DNA from: Larix kaempferi
Lineage: Eukaryota; Streptophyta; Pinopsida; Pinales; Pinaceae
DNA: 64,000 nucleotides
NCBI GenBank assembly: GCA_027924585.1
Contig: BSBM01002103.1
Location: 673,001 to 737,000, forward strand
Reading direction: 5' to 3'
In this document: positions 11,430 to 21,853 of the stretch, in pieces
How the letters are laid out: the number at the start of each line of letters is the position of its first letter
Numbering within the stretch: position 1 is the first letter of the stretch
Notes under the pieces: generated by a model
Seen by the model: the letters and a program-made list of their open reading frames with translations, nothing else
Database searches by the model: none
What the model was told of the DNA's origin: nothing
Translations under genes and position numbers: made by a program

Positions 11430-11887
11430 TGTTCGGGTACACAAGGTACTACCAAAGGACCGAACACCAAGAGAAACCATTTCACACAAACAGATCACAG
11501 ATCAACACACCGATGTTTTGACATGGTTTAAACCCTCTTGAGGGAAACACTCCACGGCCCCGACCAAATAGCTTCTACGGGACAATTTATTATGCAAAGA
11601 AAGAAAGTTACAAATGAGCTTATCATAATCGATCAACTAAACAATGACCCTCCATGCTCTTTAAATAGAGATAATGGACCAATCGGGTTTTAAGCCACAT
11701 ATCAAGGTTAGGTATGATCTAAGAGAAGTTGAGCCGTCAGATCACTCTATGTCGGGAACATATCGTGACCGTCGAATTAAGTATTTGCAAATGCATACTA
11801 ATGCATACTAAAGAAACACACTTTCCTTAATGGATATATTACACAAGTTGATCTTAACTAACTCCTAAGTGTCTAAATATCCTAAAA
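11430..11887 (-). repeat. Copia 5' LTR (458 bp)
   Basis: The + strand starts TGTTCGGGTAC next to the primer site and ends CCTAAAA (CCTAACA in the other copy). A minus-strand CTATTTAAAG near 11653-11662 may be the TATA element. The outer 245 bp match 5889-6136. Confidence 0.88.
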
Positions 11888-12399
11888 ACTTATAGCTAAG
11901 TGGAAAGTGAAGTAGATTCAAAATCAAAATAAAAATGTGCAAAATATTTCGGCAGAACCGTGATCAGGTCAACATACTATCATTGTTGTCACTAGGGGTG
12001 GTGCTGCTACGAGTGGAGATAAGAAAAAAATAATAATATAAGGGATCCAAGAGTCAAACCGGTAGCTCAGAATCCATCGCAGTTTGATGTCCAAAAAGAG
12101 AAAAGTATATTCTTGGAAGCTAGGGATGAATTTTTGAAGGGAGCATCAACATCTTCCCTGCCGCCTACCCATGAAGAAGGACCTATGTACGACATGCCAC
12201 CTTGCTTCGACAAGTCTGTGCCAAAGAATAATTTTTGAAAAGTAAGTGCCCTTAATACATTCCTCAGAAGTTGTTTGGATTTGGTTAAAGATGAGGATGC
12301 TTTAAGAGAATTGCATAAATTACTTAGAGAATCTAAAGAAGAAGTGCGATACGAAAGGGTTGTTAATCATCTCCAAAGAAGACATAAGACTGGCTGAGA
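11888..12399 (+). pseudogene. Element B internal region, 5' remnant upstream of protease
   Basis: This stretch between the copia LTR and the protease is coding-like but broken. One frame near 12290-12400 reads DALRELHKLLRESKEEVRY and leads into the protease. No zinc knuckle or capsid motif is visible, and no primer site separates it from LTR material, so a true N-terminal gag has been lost or never existed here. Confidence 0.45.
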
Positions 12400-12767
12400 C
12401 CTGCGACTTAATGCACAAATTGGTGACTATGACATGGATTTTGTCATTTTAGATATGGGTTCAGATGTAAACATATTGACTAAGAAAACGTGGGAGAACA
12501 TGGGTAAGTTGAAGTTAGTCCGGTCACCTATCCATTTACCCTTATCTAATCAACCAAAAGTAATACCATTTTGGTGAATGGTTGGGGTTCATGTCAAAAT
12601 AAAAGGACTACACACATATGTAGATTTTGAAGTAATAGAGATCGTCGACAACACCAATCTGTATCCTGCACTACTATGGATTGATTGGGCCATTCAGAAT
12701 CAAATTGTCATAAACTTCAAAAAGAGACTCCTGACATTTGAAAATGAGGAAATTAGAGTTGTCGCAC
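12400..12767 (+). pseudogene. Element B aspartic protease
   Basis: A retropepsin-like domain starts about LNAQIGDYDMDFVILDMG; the catalytic Asp lies in DMGSDVN (D-Met-Gly in place of D-Ser/Thr-Gly). It continues through KTWENMGK and YPALLWIDWAI to EEIRVVA. One TGA interrupts it at about 12576. The frame carries on into the gag-like domain at 13057 once the 283-bp insertion is removed, so protease is fused N-terminally to the gag-like domain. Confidence 0.75.
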
Positions 12768-13050
12768 CCAGGGTATTTTTTAAGGATTTTAATATTATAC
12801 TCAAGTATAGTATCCTAGGCGATTATTTTGGATTGAAAAAACATGTATATAGATAGGTAGGCAAATATTAAATATGAAATGTAAAATTTACTACTGAAAT
12901 GTGTAAATTTTGGCGAATATTATGATAAAAAAACATATTTTATGTAAATATAGGAGATATTAGAGACTAGAAATGATCAAATAACGAATTTATATTTTGA
13001 AAAAACGCCCGAAAAATAGCCAATTGGTGAAATTTCGCCCTTAAAATTTC
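12768..13050 (+). mobile_element. 283-bp AT-rich non-autonomous insertion, copy 1
   Basis: Direct repeats TCGCAC at 12762-12767 and 13051-13056 flank it. Removing insert plus one repeat (289 bp) joins EEIRVVA to LMDPLEG in frame. A diverged relative lies at about 46650-46898. No coding capacity, tRNA boxes, poly(A) or convincing terminal inverted repeats are visible, so its class is unknown. Confidence 0.68.
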
Positions 13051-14000
13051 TCGCACTTATGGATCCATTAGAAGGGAAGAGATATGTAGAACCAGTCAAA
13101 GGAGCATATGACACTCAAGATATTGATAATATCTATAATATATCCTCAAAGCTCAATGATTATATCAATCCTACAGCAGATGGTATGCTCAGCCGGAAAA
13201 GTGTAAGTTATTGTTCATTTGATTTTGGTGAAGCTCTTGAAAATTGGCAGAATAGGATACATGAAGTCTCTATGCAAAGGTGCACTCATGTGACAAAGTC
13301 ACTGTGATGGGTTGGAACTAAGGTATGTAGTCTTCCAACGTATGAAGGTTTACCAAATGTGGGTCATTTTGTTGACGAGTTTGAAACTCAAGTCCGTGAA
13401 CAACAATGCTTATTATCCCTAGATGTCACCCTGAAAGAAACACTGACGAGATGGTGGGATACACATAAGCACTTTAGAACTGGTTGGTCGGAGTGTAGAA
13501 AATAATTAGAAATTTGGTTTAGGGTAGAGATCCCATACATAGGAGATAAATATAAAGGAATTACTAGTCCTACTGATCATGTGGATACCTGTAGTACAAT
13601 TTGGCAAAATATACCTAAGGAAGGCTAGGTCCATATGTTCATCCATACCCTTGATACTATTCTGACGAATTGGGATACATCATTAGAGGTGCGACAAGGA
13701 ACTGCAGATTGGGATTTTTTGGTTGCAAGTTTTAAACATACGTTTAACTATGAGGATGAAAGTCCCACAATAGATGCGACTTTGAAAATTATTAAGGCTA
13801 AAATATTCAAATAAATACTAGGACCAATATCCAATCTTCCACAATGGACCGTGACAGTGGAGAAAATGTTGGAATATTTCAATATTCGTGGCATACCAGA
13901 AGATGATGATCTGAGGGATTTCCATATCCTAGAAAGTGAAGGAAGTCGTGATTTGAAGGGACCCGATACATCATTAGATAAGTTTCTACATTTGCTGAAA
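13051..14000 (+). pseudogene. Element B gag-like domain fused to RT
   Basis: The frame begins MDPLEGKRYVEPV and includes ENWQNRIHEVS, a block with DVTLKETLTRWWDTHK, then PTDHVDTCSTIW and FIHTLDTI..NW, which resembles the helical Retrotrans_gag fold (W-x-x-TRWW-like core). It continues through PEDDDLRDFHILESEG and KKVNIGSTENPKFANMGDY and runs straight into the RT N-terminus with no protease between them. Stops near 13304, 13501, 13627 and 13812 interrupt it; most fit C-to-T change. A gag-like domain placed after the protease is not the canonical gag-protease-RT order. Confidence 0.65.
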
Positions 14001-16780
14001 ATAAAAAAGGTAAATATTGGCTCTACTGAAAATCCAAAGTTTGCAAACATGGGTGATTATTGGGATGATGAATCCATGGGAAAAATTACTGATTTATTGC
14101 ATTAGTTCCAAGATCTGTTTCCCACTAAATTTTCATATATGAAAGATATAGTTGGTGAACTAGGTGAGGTGAATATTCCCTTGAAACCAGGTGCTAAACC
14201 TGTAAAGAAGTGGCCATACAGTCTAAATCCGCGGTATAAATAGAAGGTGAGAACAAAGCTTGACAGAATTCTTGATGCAGGAATTATTGAACCTGTGGAA
14301 GAATATGAATGGATCGGTCCTATGGTGTTCCAAGACAAGAATACTGGAGAGATCAAAATCTGTGTCGACTTGCAGAAGTTGAACGATGCATTTTTACACA
14401 ATCATTTTCCCCCTCCTTTCACAGATGAAGTGCTTGAGACTATCGGAGGGTTAGAGGCTTACTCTTTTACATACGGATTTTCTGGATATCATCAGGTTAA
14501 AATCGCTAAGGAGGATTGTCATAAAACCACTTTTGATACATAATGGGGTTGTTTTCAGTATACGGTAATGCCCTTTGGCCTTAAGAATGATCTAACTATT
14601 TTTTCAAGAATAGTTGTCGCTTACTTCAAGGAGTTTATTCATAAGTTCCTAGAAGTATATTTTGACGATTGGACTATCTATGGATTAATAAAGAATCATA
14701 TTGACAATTTGAGGTTCATGTTAGAATGATGTCGCCAATATCAAATATATTTGAATTTGAAGAAATGTATATTATGTGCTCCATTTGGTATATTGTTAGG
14801 CCATGTTGTATGTAAGCAAGGTATGATGTTCGATCCTGCAAAATTGCTATCATTGTTGACCTCCCTCCACCTAATACAGTTAAATAGTTGAGAACAACCC
14901 TGGCTCATACAGGATATTATAGGAAGTTTATTAAAGGCTATGCCCAGATAACAACATTGATAGAGAAGCTGCTAAAAAAGGCTACAAACTTTCAATGGAA
15001 TGAAGAATGCCAACAGAGTCTTGATATGCTGAAGGAAAAGATGGTTACAACACCTATCTTAGAATTTCCTGACTGGAAGAAATAATTTCATGTCCATGTT
15101 GATGCGTCATCTGTTGCTTTAGGGGAATTCCTTGCTCAACTAGGTGAGGGGTCCATCTACCATGATAATGCATTTTCCAGTAGAAAATTGTCCACTGAAG
15201 AATGAAATTACCTTATGACTGAAATATAGGGACTTACTATGGTTTATGCATTACAAAAATTAAGACATTATTTATTGGGAGGACATTTTAAGATGTTTAC
15301 TAACCACTATGCATTGAAGTACCTAGTCAATAATCTAGTGTTGGGGGGGAATATTTGTCGGTGGTTGCTATTGTTTCAAGAATATGATTTTGAAATTATA
15401 GTTAAGCTAGAGAGGTTGAATGTGGGTCTTGACCATCTGTCGAGGTTGCAAATAGAAGAAGAACCAACAAGCTTAGAAGACAACCTACCCGACGCACAAC
15501 CCTTTTCTGTTAGGATGGTTGATGACTAATTTCAGGATATCGTGACATTCTTGTCTATAGGAATTCCACCAGAATGCTACACGGTCGGACAAAAGAAGAA
15601 GTTAGTAGTCAAGTCCGCGAATTATCGGTTGATTGCGGGTCAGTTGTATAAACTGGGACCGGATGAAGTATTGAGTCGCTATTTTGTGGAGCAAGAGTGA
15701 TCAATCATACTGGTTGAGGCTCATGAAGGGGTCACAGGAGGCCATTATGCAGGAAGAGCTACAACACAGAAGATCTTCAGAGCAGGATTATGGTGGCCGA
15801 CCCTTTACAAAGATGTGAAAGAATACTGCCAAAACTGTGACATGTGTTAGAGAATAGGGAAGCCTTCAAGAAGAGACGAAATTCCTTTAGTACCTTAAAT
15901 TACACTGCAAGCATTCAAAAAGTGGCTTGTTGATTTCATGGGACCTATTAACCCACCAGGAAAAAGGACAGGAGCAAGACATATTATAACTACGCCAGAT
16001 TATCTTACACATTGGGATGAAGCAGCACGAGTTCGAGATTGTACTGCTGCGAAGTTTTTATTTGAGAATGTCATTACCAGGTTTGGATGTCCGTGCATTC
16101 TACTAAGTGAAAAAGGCACACATTTTGTTAATAAGACAATCGAAGTTCTTATAGAAGAATTCAAAGTTCATCATCATAAAATTACCCCATATCACCCGCA
16201 GGAAAATGGAACTATCGAACCATTCAATAAAATTATGGAACATGCACTCACCAAAGTCTGCAACGTGAACTGTGACGATTGGGATTTAAGAATCCTTGCA
16301 ATATTATGGGATTATAGAAAAACATGTAAATGGTTGACAGGACATACCCCTTCCAAGTTGGTGTACGGACAGGAGGATGTGATGCCCATGGAGTATATTG
16401 TCCCAAGTCTAAGGATTGCGGCTTTTATGGGTATGTCTGATGTTGGTTCTATTGAGGAAAGGTTAGCACCATTACTTCAATTAGAGGAAGACTGATTTGT
16501 CACGGGTTTTCATCAACATGTGCTGAAAGACCAAGAAAAGGCATGGAATGATCACCACATCACTAAGAAACATTTCCATTGAGGAGACTTAGCTATTCTT
16601 TACAACAACAAATTCATCAAACACCCTGGTAAGCTACAGATGCACTAGCTAGGACCATATGTTATAAAGTTTATTACTGAAGGAGGCGTAGTACAGTTAC
16701 AAACACTAGATGGTTAAGTCCTTCAAGGATTGGTGAATAGGAGTCGGTTGAAGCCTTATAGGGACAGTCATGGTGTGTCA
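14001..16780 (+). pseudogene. Element B pol: RT, RNase H, integrase
   Basis: RT: FQDLFPTKFS, VNIPLKPGAKPV, AGIIEPVEEYEWIGPM, ICVDLQKLNDA, FSGYHQVKIAKED, MPFGLKN and active site VYFDDWTIY near 14655. RNase H: FHVHVDASSVALG (about 15088), YALQKLRHYLLGGHFKMFT (15240), LKYLVNN. Integrase: zinc block GGHYAGRATTQK...YCQNCDMC (15740-15850), VDFMGPINPPG (15930), LLSEKGTHF (second catalytic Asp position now Glu, about 16110), ITPYHPQENGTIEPFN with the third catalytic Glu (about 16215), ending near RSRLKPYRD. At least ten nonsense codons are present. The RT/integrase wording places it among non-chromovirus plant Ty3 elements; I see no chromodomain. Confidence 0.93.
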
Positions 16781-17420
16781 AAGTGAAAAGAATTGATTGC
16801 AAGTTTGTACAGAGAAAAAACAAATTATTTGGAAACGCCAAGTTTTATTTCTATCGTAGTTGTTTGTGTCGTATATTAGTTGCGTCGACGTACAGTTATG
16901 TCGTAGCTTTACGGAAACCCCAAATTACCATTGTGTCAAAGATAACCTACATGGGGTAATCCATTCGAGGGGCAACGATGTCGGTTGGAAAACCCAACTT
17001 TTTGGAATGTCTAAGCGACTCTATTTGTTGAAGTTGGTAATCTGTCGATGTGAGTCTATCAAAGTGCTTTTCCTGTCTCCCAGAAGCCCAACATGGTAAT
17101 TCTGGTGAATTTATATATTTTGATGAGTGAGTTGTTTGTCATAGTTCTAATTGTCGAAGTTCCAGAGTGTACTTACCTGTCGAAGTTGTAGTTGGGATGC
17201 ATTTATTGCTACTTTTATGACACATTCTGCGACAACGCTAGTGGCATTTTCGAATTAAATTCTTAAGTGATTGACATGTGTGAAGAGATCCTCCATTGCC
17301 CTTTTCATCATTAGTGAATCTAGGATAATTAATCTATCTCAGGAAAGACAAACGGATTGCATGCGAGGGATAAATTTAAAAGCTCGCTCCTTATTCACTC
17401 GTTCTTCATTGTGACTTTGA
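16781..17420 (+). other. Element B spacer between integrase and extra ORF
   Basis: About 640 bp with no sustained reading frame. Short TGTCG-containing words recur (for example TGTCGAAG and TGTCGATG), as in LTR B. It could be a leader or splice region for the downstream ORF; nothing in it proves this. Confidence 0.4.
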
Positions 17421-20310
17421 GCCATTGCAGTCGTGATTAAGAAGCTAGAGCTGAAATATTTGTTTGATATTGTGAAGTTGTGCAATACCAAAATGTAGGT
17501 CGAATTCTCAGCAGGAAGTGAATATCAGGGATCTATCGAAGAAGTCCCAATGTCGTGCTCCATTTCAGCTAGTTTGGAGCATCCTGAGGTAGTTTATTCA
17601 CAACTTCCAGTGAATGTGCTTCGGAAGTCAAGAAAATCCATCTGCCCTAATCCTGAACCAAGAATGAAGGCACGCCATGATGCAGGAACATCTGCGGCGA
17701 GCTCTGTGACATTCTTTGGAGAGTATGTCCCTCCTTGTAATGCTAGATAAAAACTCGTGATGCTACAAAAGAATGCACGATATCAAATTGATATTGTTCT
17801 GGTGCCGAAGGGATTTTTCATGCAGGGAGATATATTGAAGAGCATCTACAAGTTATCATATGTTGATCATGACACCAATAAATTTGTATAATTCAACTAT
17901 ACCAATTACATGAGGCATGTTGTCACAGTAGAGGGAAATCCAATTGAGTTAGAGCTGCAACAATGGCTTCTCGGTGTGGCCCACACCGATCTATTACCTT
18001 TATTGCACTTACCACACTTTGGTCACACTGCTGAGGCCAATGCGTGCACGAAGAATCTCTTGGTATGTTTGCATGGAGGGTGCCTTTGGTTGGAAACCAA
18101 GGTATCTATTGATACATACCTCATTTATCGTATTATGGGTTTACCTAAGTTTGGGGTAGACCCGTCGTAGTTCATTGTTGGTAAAGATAGAGACCGTGAC
18201 CAGGCGACAAGGATAAAGGAAAAATACAACTAGACCAAGAGAAACCAGGGCTTTGAGGTAGCCTCTATCAGCGACCAGGATGTTCAGTTCGCTGCCAAGC
18301 TATTATCCACTAAGTTAGTAAGAAAGAATAGACCGAACCAAGTGACTACCTCTGTTATTGCTGCGCTAGAGCAGTGTGCGATGGGCATTCGGATGAATTG
18401 GTCAACTTTCTTGTTAAATGAGTTCCGTGCAGATGTTGCAGATGCGTAAGATAATGGAAATCCTTTTACATATTCATGGTTGTTATTAATCATCTCTTTC
18501 GTAGGTTGGGAGGAGCCTGTGAACTATCAAGGAATGCAGCCTATAAGCCCATATCAGGGGTCATGTTACATGAATTTATCTTTCTCGTATATAAGGAGCC
18601 ACCAACAAGAGAGTAATACATCATTGTATATGCATCTTGAGGTGCCAAGGTACTATATGGTTTAGATACCATAAATTGGTGAAGCAATGGTCGCTAAATA
18701 TCACGGAGTGGAAATTTTCAAAGCTGGGCCCCACCACATACATGTACAGGAAAGAAGGGACCCACACCAAAAATGGTTGGTGATGGGATTCAAATTATCC
18801 AATGACGAGGTAGAACAGATTATTCACAAATGGCCACTAGAGTATCAAGTAGCTGTCGAACCTGACACCATATCGACGGACCCATCACAGCAGGAGAAAC
18901 AAAAATATGGTACATCTAGCCAACAAAAAAAATAAATAAAACACATAGAAAAATGAAGGGGGATGTGATGACACAGAAGATTGGGAATCCATCCAGAACC
19001 TCACTATTCTAGAAATAGGAGGCAAGCGAAAATGAGACACTTCAAGGCAAGGTGCACAGAAGAAGCAAAAAGCACAGTGCCATGATACTGCCGAGGCTTT
19101 GACAGATGATGATATCAATATCTTGTTCGAAAGGATGCCTAAAGTGGCAGAGGATAATAGAAGGAAAACATAATACAAGACAATCAACCTATTTGGTAGC
19201 ATCACTAACATTCTAGATACGTTGTGAATAGAGGTAAAGAAGATCTGAATCTCGACTCCATCGCAGAGCACATCAGCGCTGGTCGAGGTTGGGAAAGAAG
19301 AGCAAGCACAAGACCAAGAAGAATCACTCCCCTCTGTGGAAGGGGTAGTGAATATTCTTCCCTGAATAATTTCGTTTGACGAACCAAGAAGTAATGTCGA
19401 GCTTCCAAAGTCGGGGTATGTAGACCTTAAGGTAACTGCATTACCACTTTACATGTTGCACAAGATCCAGTATATTGTTGCTAAGGAAATAAAATCAAGG
19501 GAAATCTCTCTCCTGGAATATATGAAAGCATATAAGAACCATGAGACGACATTAAAGGATATAAATAATGAGCTTCAGTAGGATAAGGACTTGCTGTGAT
19601 AGGAGAAAGACAAAGTTCAGTGAGTTGTCAAAGTTGTATTCCAAGCAGTGTCGTAGGTAGAGATTATTGAAGAAAAGACAACAAAAAAGAAGGTACAGTG
19701 ACTAGAGACGGTCATCTCTAGATACTGTCTTACGGTACAAGACCTAGAAGTGAAGTTGGTGCCCAACACCCCACCTGAAGTCCTTGAGCAGTGATGAGAA
19801 AAGATTCAAGACGTTGTTCAGACCCTTTTGGCCTCGAAAGCCAAATCTATTCAGATGTATGATGTTGTGTCACAGTCCTGGGACACCCTATTTGAGTATC
19901 CTTAACTGCAGGAGATCCAGACGTGGCTGGGGGATGCTGAGGGAAAAATGAGTACCTTGAGGGAGCATTTGAAGACTCTCCCTCCAGTTCAGAGGATGGC
20001 CAGGGCCAATGAGAGAAAACAGTTACAACCGAAATTTAACCAACTAAGATTGCAACATAGGAAACACATTGAGAGGATCCAGACACTTTAGTCTGAGGAG
20101 CAACACATACAAGAAGATATTGGAAGTCGCCATACTTCCATCCAGTCAATAGTCACTCAGGCTGTTGAAGTGACTGAAAACCATATTACAACAGATGTGG
20201 TGGAAACTGTTGGTCAGATGAGGGAAGAACTCCAGCAGTTGGTCGATGCCAACAAAATATGTTATGAAGAATTTTTGTCGAAGCTACAAGAACCTGACTC
20301 ACAACTCTGA
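17421..20310 (+). pseudogene. Element B extra ORF downstream of integrase, about 960 codons
   Basis: A single reading frame can be followed from about 17421 to 18935, broken only by stops, and after one frameshift (18936-18966) in the next frame to 20310, just before the 3' LTR. The N-terminal two thirds look globular (GNPIELELQQWLLGVAHTD, YLIYRIMGLPKFGVDPS, QKWLVMGFKLSNDEVEQI). The C-terminal part from about 19430 is charged and helical, probably coiled coil (REHLKTLPPVQRM, QPKFNQLRLQHRKHIERIQ). There is no signal peptide or membrane segment, which argues against env. I do not recognise a domain. The frame is maintained over 2.9 kb with stops mainly of the CGA/CAG-to-stop type, so it was once a real gene of the element. 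Confidence 0.72.
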
Positions 20311-20348
20311 AGTGGATTGGGACAAGCCACATGTGAGTTTTGGGGGCC

Positions 20349-21267
20349 TGTTGGGCCTAGTATTTTGGAGATATCAATTTGTAAGAAACAAGCTAGTGTG
20401 GATGAAGAAAAAGTGGAACTAGTTCAGTGCAAGGGTCAACTCCGAAGAAGCGACCAGGAAATGAGGAAAACGGTCATGTTGCTCGTGTCAAAGGTCGGAA
20501 GTTGAGTTAGCTAGAATTGGTCCACATTGTAATAATGAGTTAGTTAGGGAGTTAGTTGGTTAGTGGGAGTGGGGAAAGCTTAGTGCGCCATATATATATA
20601 TATATGCATTAAGAAGGAAATTTTGGGGTTAATAGCGAATGTTCAAAGTATAGTTTTGTTCCAAGTAATAGAGGTATTCACTGCATATGTTGAAGAAAAT
20701 TTTGGAGAAGACGAGTAACTGATATGCAAGTTGTGTGCGTAGATCCATTGTATGACATGAAGAAATCTGTAATTTCTACTTGAATTGCTTATTTGGCTGC
20801 GACTCTAATAAAATACAAGTGCTCCTGTGGTATTTCCCAGATGGATTTCCATGTTAAAACATGGTATCTTTATGTGTGTTGATGTTTTGTGATGTGATAT
20901 GTCTCCTTTCTTCTGTTGAATAAATCTCAAATACATGGTGGGATTAGTTGTATGGAATTTGTATGTGAATGCATTAATATGAATAAGTAATGGAACTTGT
21001 CGATGTTATGAACTTGTCGAAGCTATGGTTTGTCGCTGTGTTGTAACAAGACATAATGATAAATGTAATAGTTGTTGAATGTTCCCCTTTTGTGTTGCAT
21101 GAAGTCTGGGTCCTGCAGTCCCCATAGATAGTTCAGGTGAGACTTCCTCTGCTTTGCAGGTGTTTCCGACATGGATTTAATCCCTTTTGGGTTGGCATCT
21201 ATGGATTTTGGAGTTTGTTGGTAAATGTTAAGTGTTGAATCTTGGTCGAACTAAAAGTGTGCCAAAA
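20349..21267 (+). repeat. Element B 3' LTR (919 bp)
   Basis: It begins TGTTGGGCCTAGTATTTTGG after a short purine-rich tract (TTTTGGGGGCC) and ends GTGCCAAAA, followed by the AGGAT duplication. A TATATATATATA stretch lies at about 20588-20601. The last 130 bp (TTTGCAGGTGTTTCC onward) are absent from the 5' LTR blocks. A short open frame at 20317-20505 overlaps the boundary and is the tail of the extra ORF read into the LTR. Confidence 0.88.
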
Positions 21268-21272
21268 AGGAT
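21268..21272. repeat. Right target-site duplication of element B (AGGAT)
   Basis: It matches 2440-2444. After it, element A's integrase reading continues as MED-stop-MVRVKQ, exactly in the phase of ELLKD that precedes the left duplication. Confidence 0.8.
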
Positions 21273-21790
21273 ATGGAAGATTAGATGGTTAGAGTCAAGC
21301 AGAATCTAAAAGTAGCTCAAGACAGACATAATATTTATGCAGATAAAAGCAGAACTGACAGGCAGTTTAAAGTTGGAGATCATGTCTTCTTGAAAGTTAG
21401 ACCCAAAAAGAGTTCATTTAGATTAGGAAACTGTTCCAAGCTAGCTGCTAGATATGATGGCCCCTTTGAGATCCTAGCTAGGATAGGTCTCAATGCATAT
21501 GAGCTTGCATTGCCTTCTTGCATAAAAGTGCATAATGTATTTCATGTATCTTTGTTGAAAAAGTATGTATTTGATGTTGATCATGTGATTGATTGGAATG
21601 TGATCTGGTTGGAACCAGAAGTGGATTTCCTTATACAACCAATTTCCATTGTGGGCAGAAAAGTCAAGTTACTCTGCAAGCAAGAGATTCGGTAGGTAAA
21701 GGTCCAATGGATCCATTATAGTCCTGTTGATGCTACTTGGGAGATAAAATATGCTATGAGGGAGGCATGCCCTCATATATTTTAAAAATT
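21273..21790 (+). pseudogene. Element A integrase C-terminus with chromodomain-like tail
   Basis: It continues the integrase of 1-2439: NLKVAQDRHNIYADK, FKVGDHVFLKV, YDGPFEILARIG, VHNVFHVSLLKKYV, and a tail VKVQWIHYSPVDATWEIK that has the aromatic/charged pattern of the chromodomain of plant chromoviruses. Two stops are visible (21282 and 21693). This domain steers integration to heterochromatin in active relatives. It ends at about 21783. Confidence 0.93.
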
Positions 21791-21839
21791 TGTAAAGGCA
21801 TGTATGTAATAAATATGCATCGAGGACGATGAATTGTTT

Positions 21840-21853
21840 TAAGGGGAAGGGGG
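21840..21853 (+). other. Element A polypurine tract
   Basis: AAGGGGAAGGGGGA directly precedes the TGTAATACCCCG start of the 3' LTR. Confidence 0.9.

Larger units (their letters stand above)
5889..11887 (-). mobile_element. Ty1/copia element, nearly complete, 3' LTR truncated
   Basis: Reading the minus strand: 5' LTR 11887-11430, Met-tRNA primer site 11429-11418, leader, gag (10345-9414), then protease, integrase, RT and RNase H in copia order (9413-6219), polypurine tract 6148-6137 and a 3' LTR of which only 248 bp remain (6136-5889). The coding part has one frameshift and about seven nonsense codons. The two LTR copies differ at roughly 11 of 240 positions by eye, so this insertion is younger than element B, in which it lies. 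Confidence 0.92.
2445..21267 (+). mobile_element. Element B: nested Ty3/gypsy element with extra 3' ORF (composite footprint)
   Basis: The footprint runs from TGTTGG at 2445 to CCAAAA at 21267 and is inserted in element A's integrase. Its own parts, all on the + strand, are LTR material (2445-3912 and 5592-5888), an internal region from 11888, protease (12400-12767), gag-like domain (13051-14000), RT/RNase H/integrase (14100-16780), an extra ORF (17421-20310) and a 3' LTR (20349-21267). About half of the footprint is later insertions: element H, a copia element and a small AT-rich element. No primer-binding site for B was found, so its 5' end has been rearranged or lost. Confidence 0.85.

Noticed and set aside
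12785-12856. C-terminal extension of the element B protease
   Set aside because: These codons come from the 283-bp insertion; the true continuation resumes at 13057.
17421-20310. env gene in the extra ORF of element B
   Set aside because: No signal peptide, no membrane segment and a coiled-coil C-terminus; position alone is not enough.
20317-20505. 62-codon frame across the start of the element B 3' LTR
   Set aside because: It is the end of the extra ORF read into the LTR; the same LTR segment at 2445 does not carry a matching open frame.
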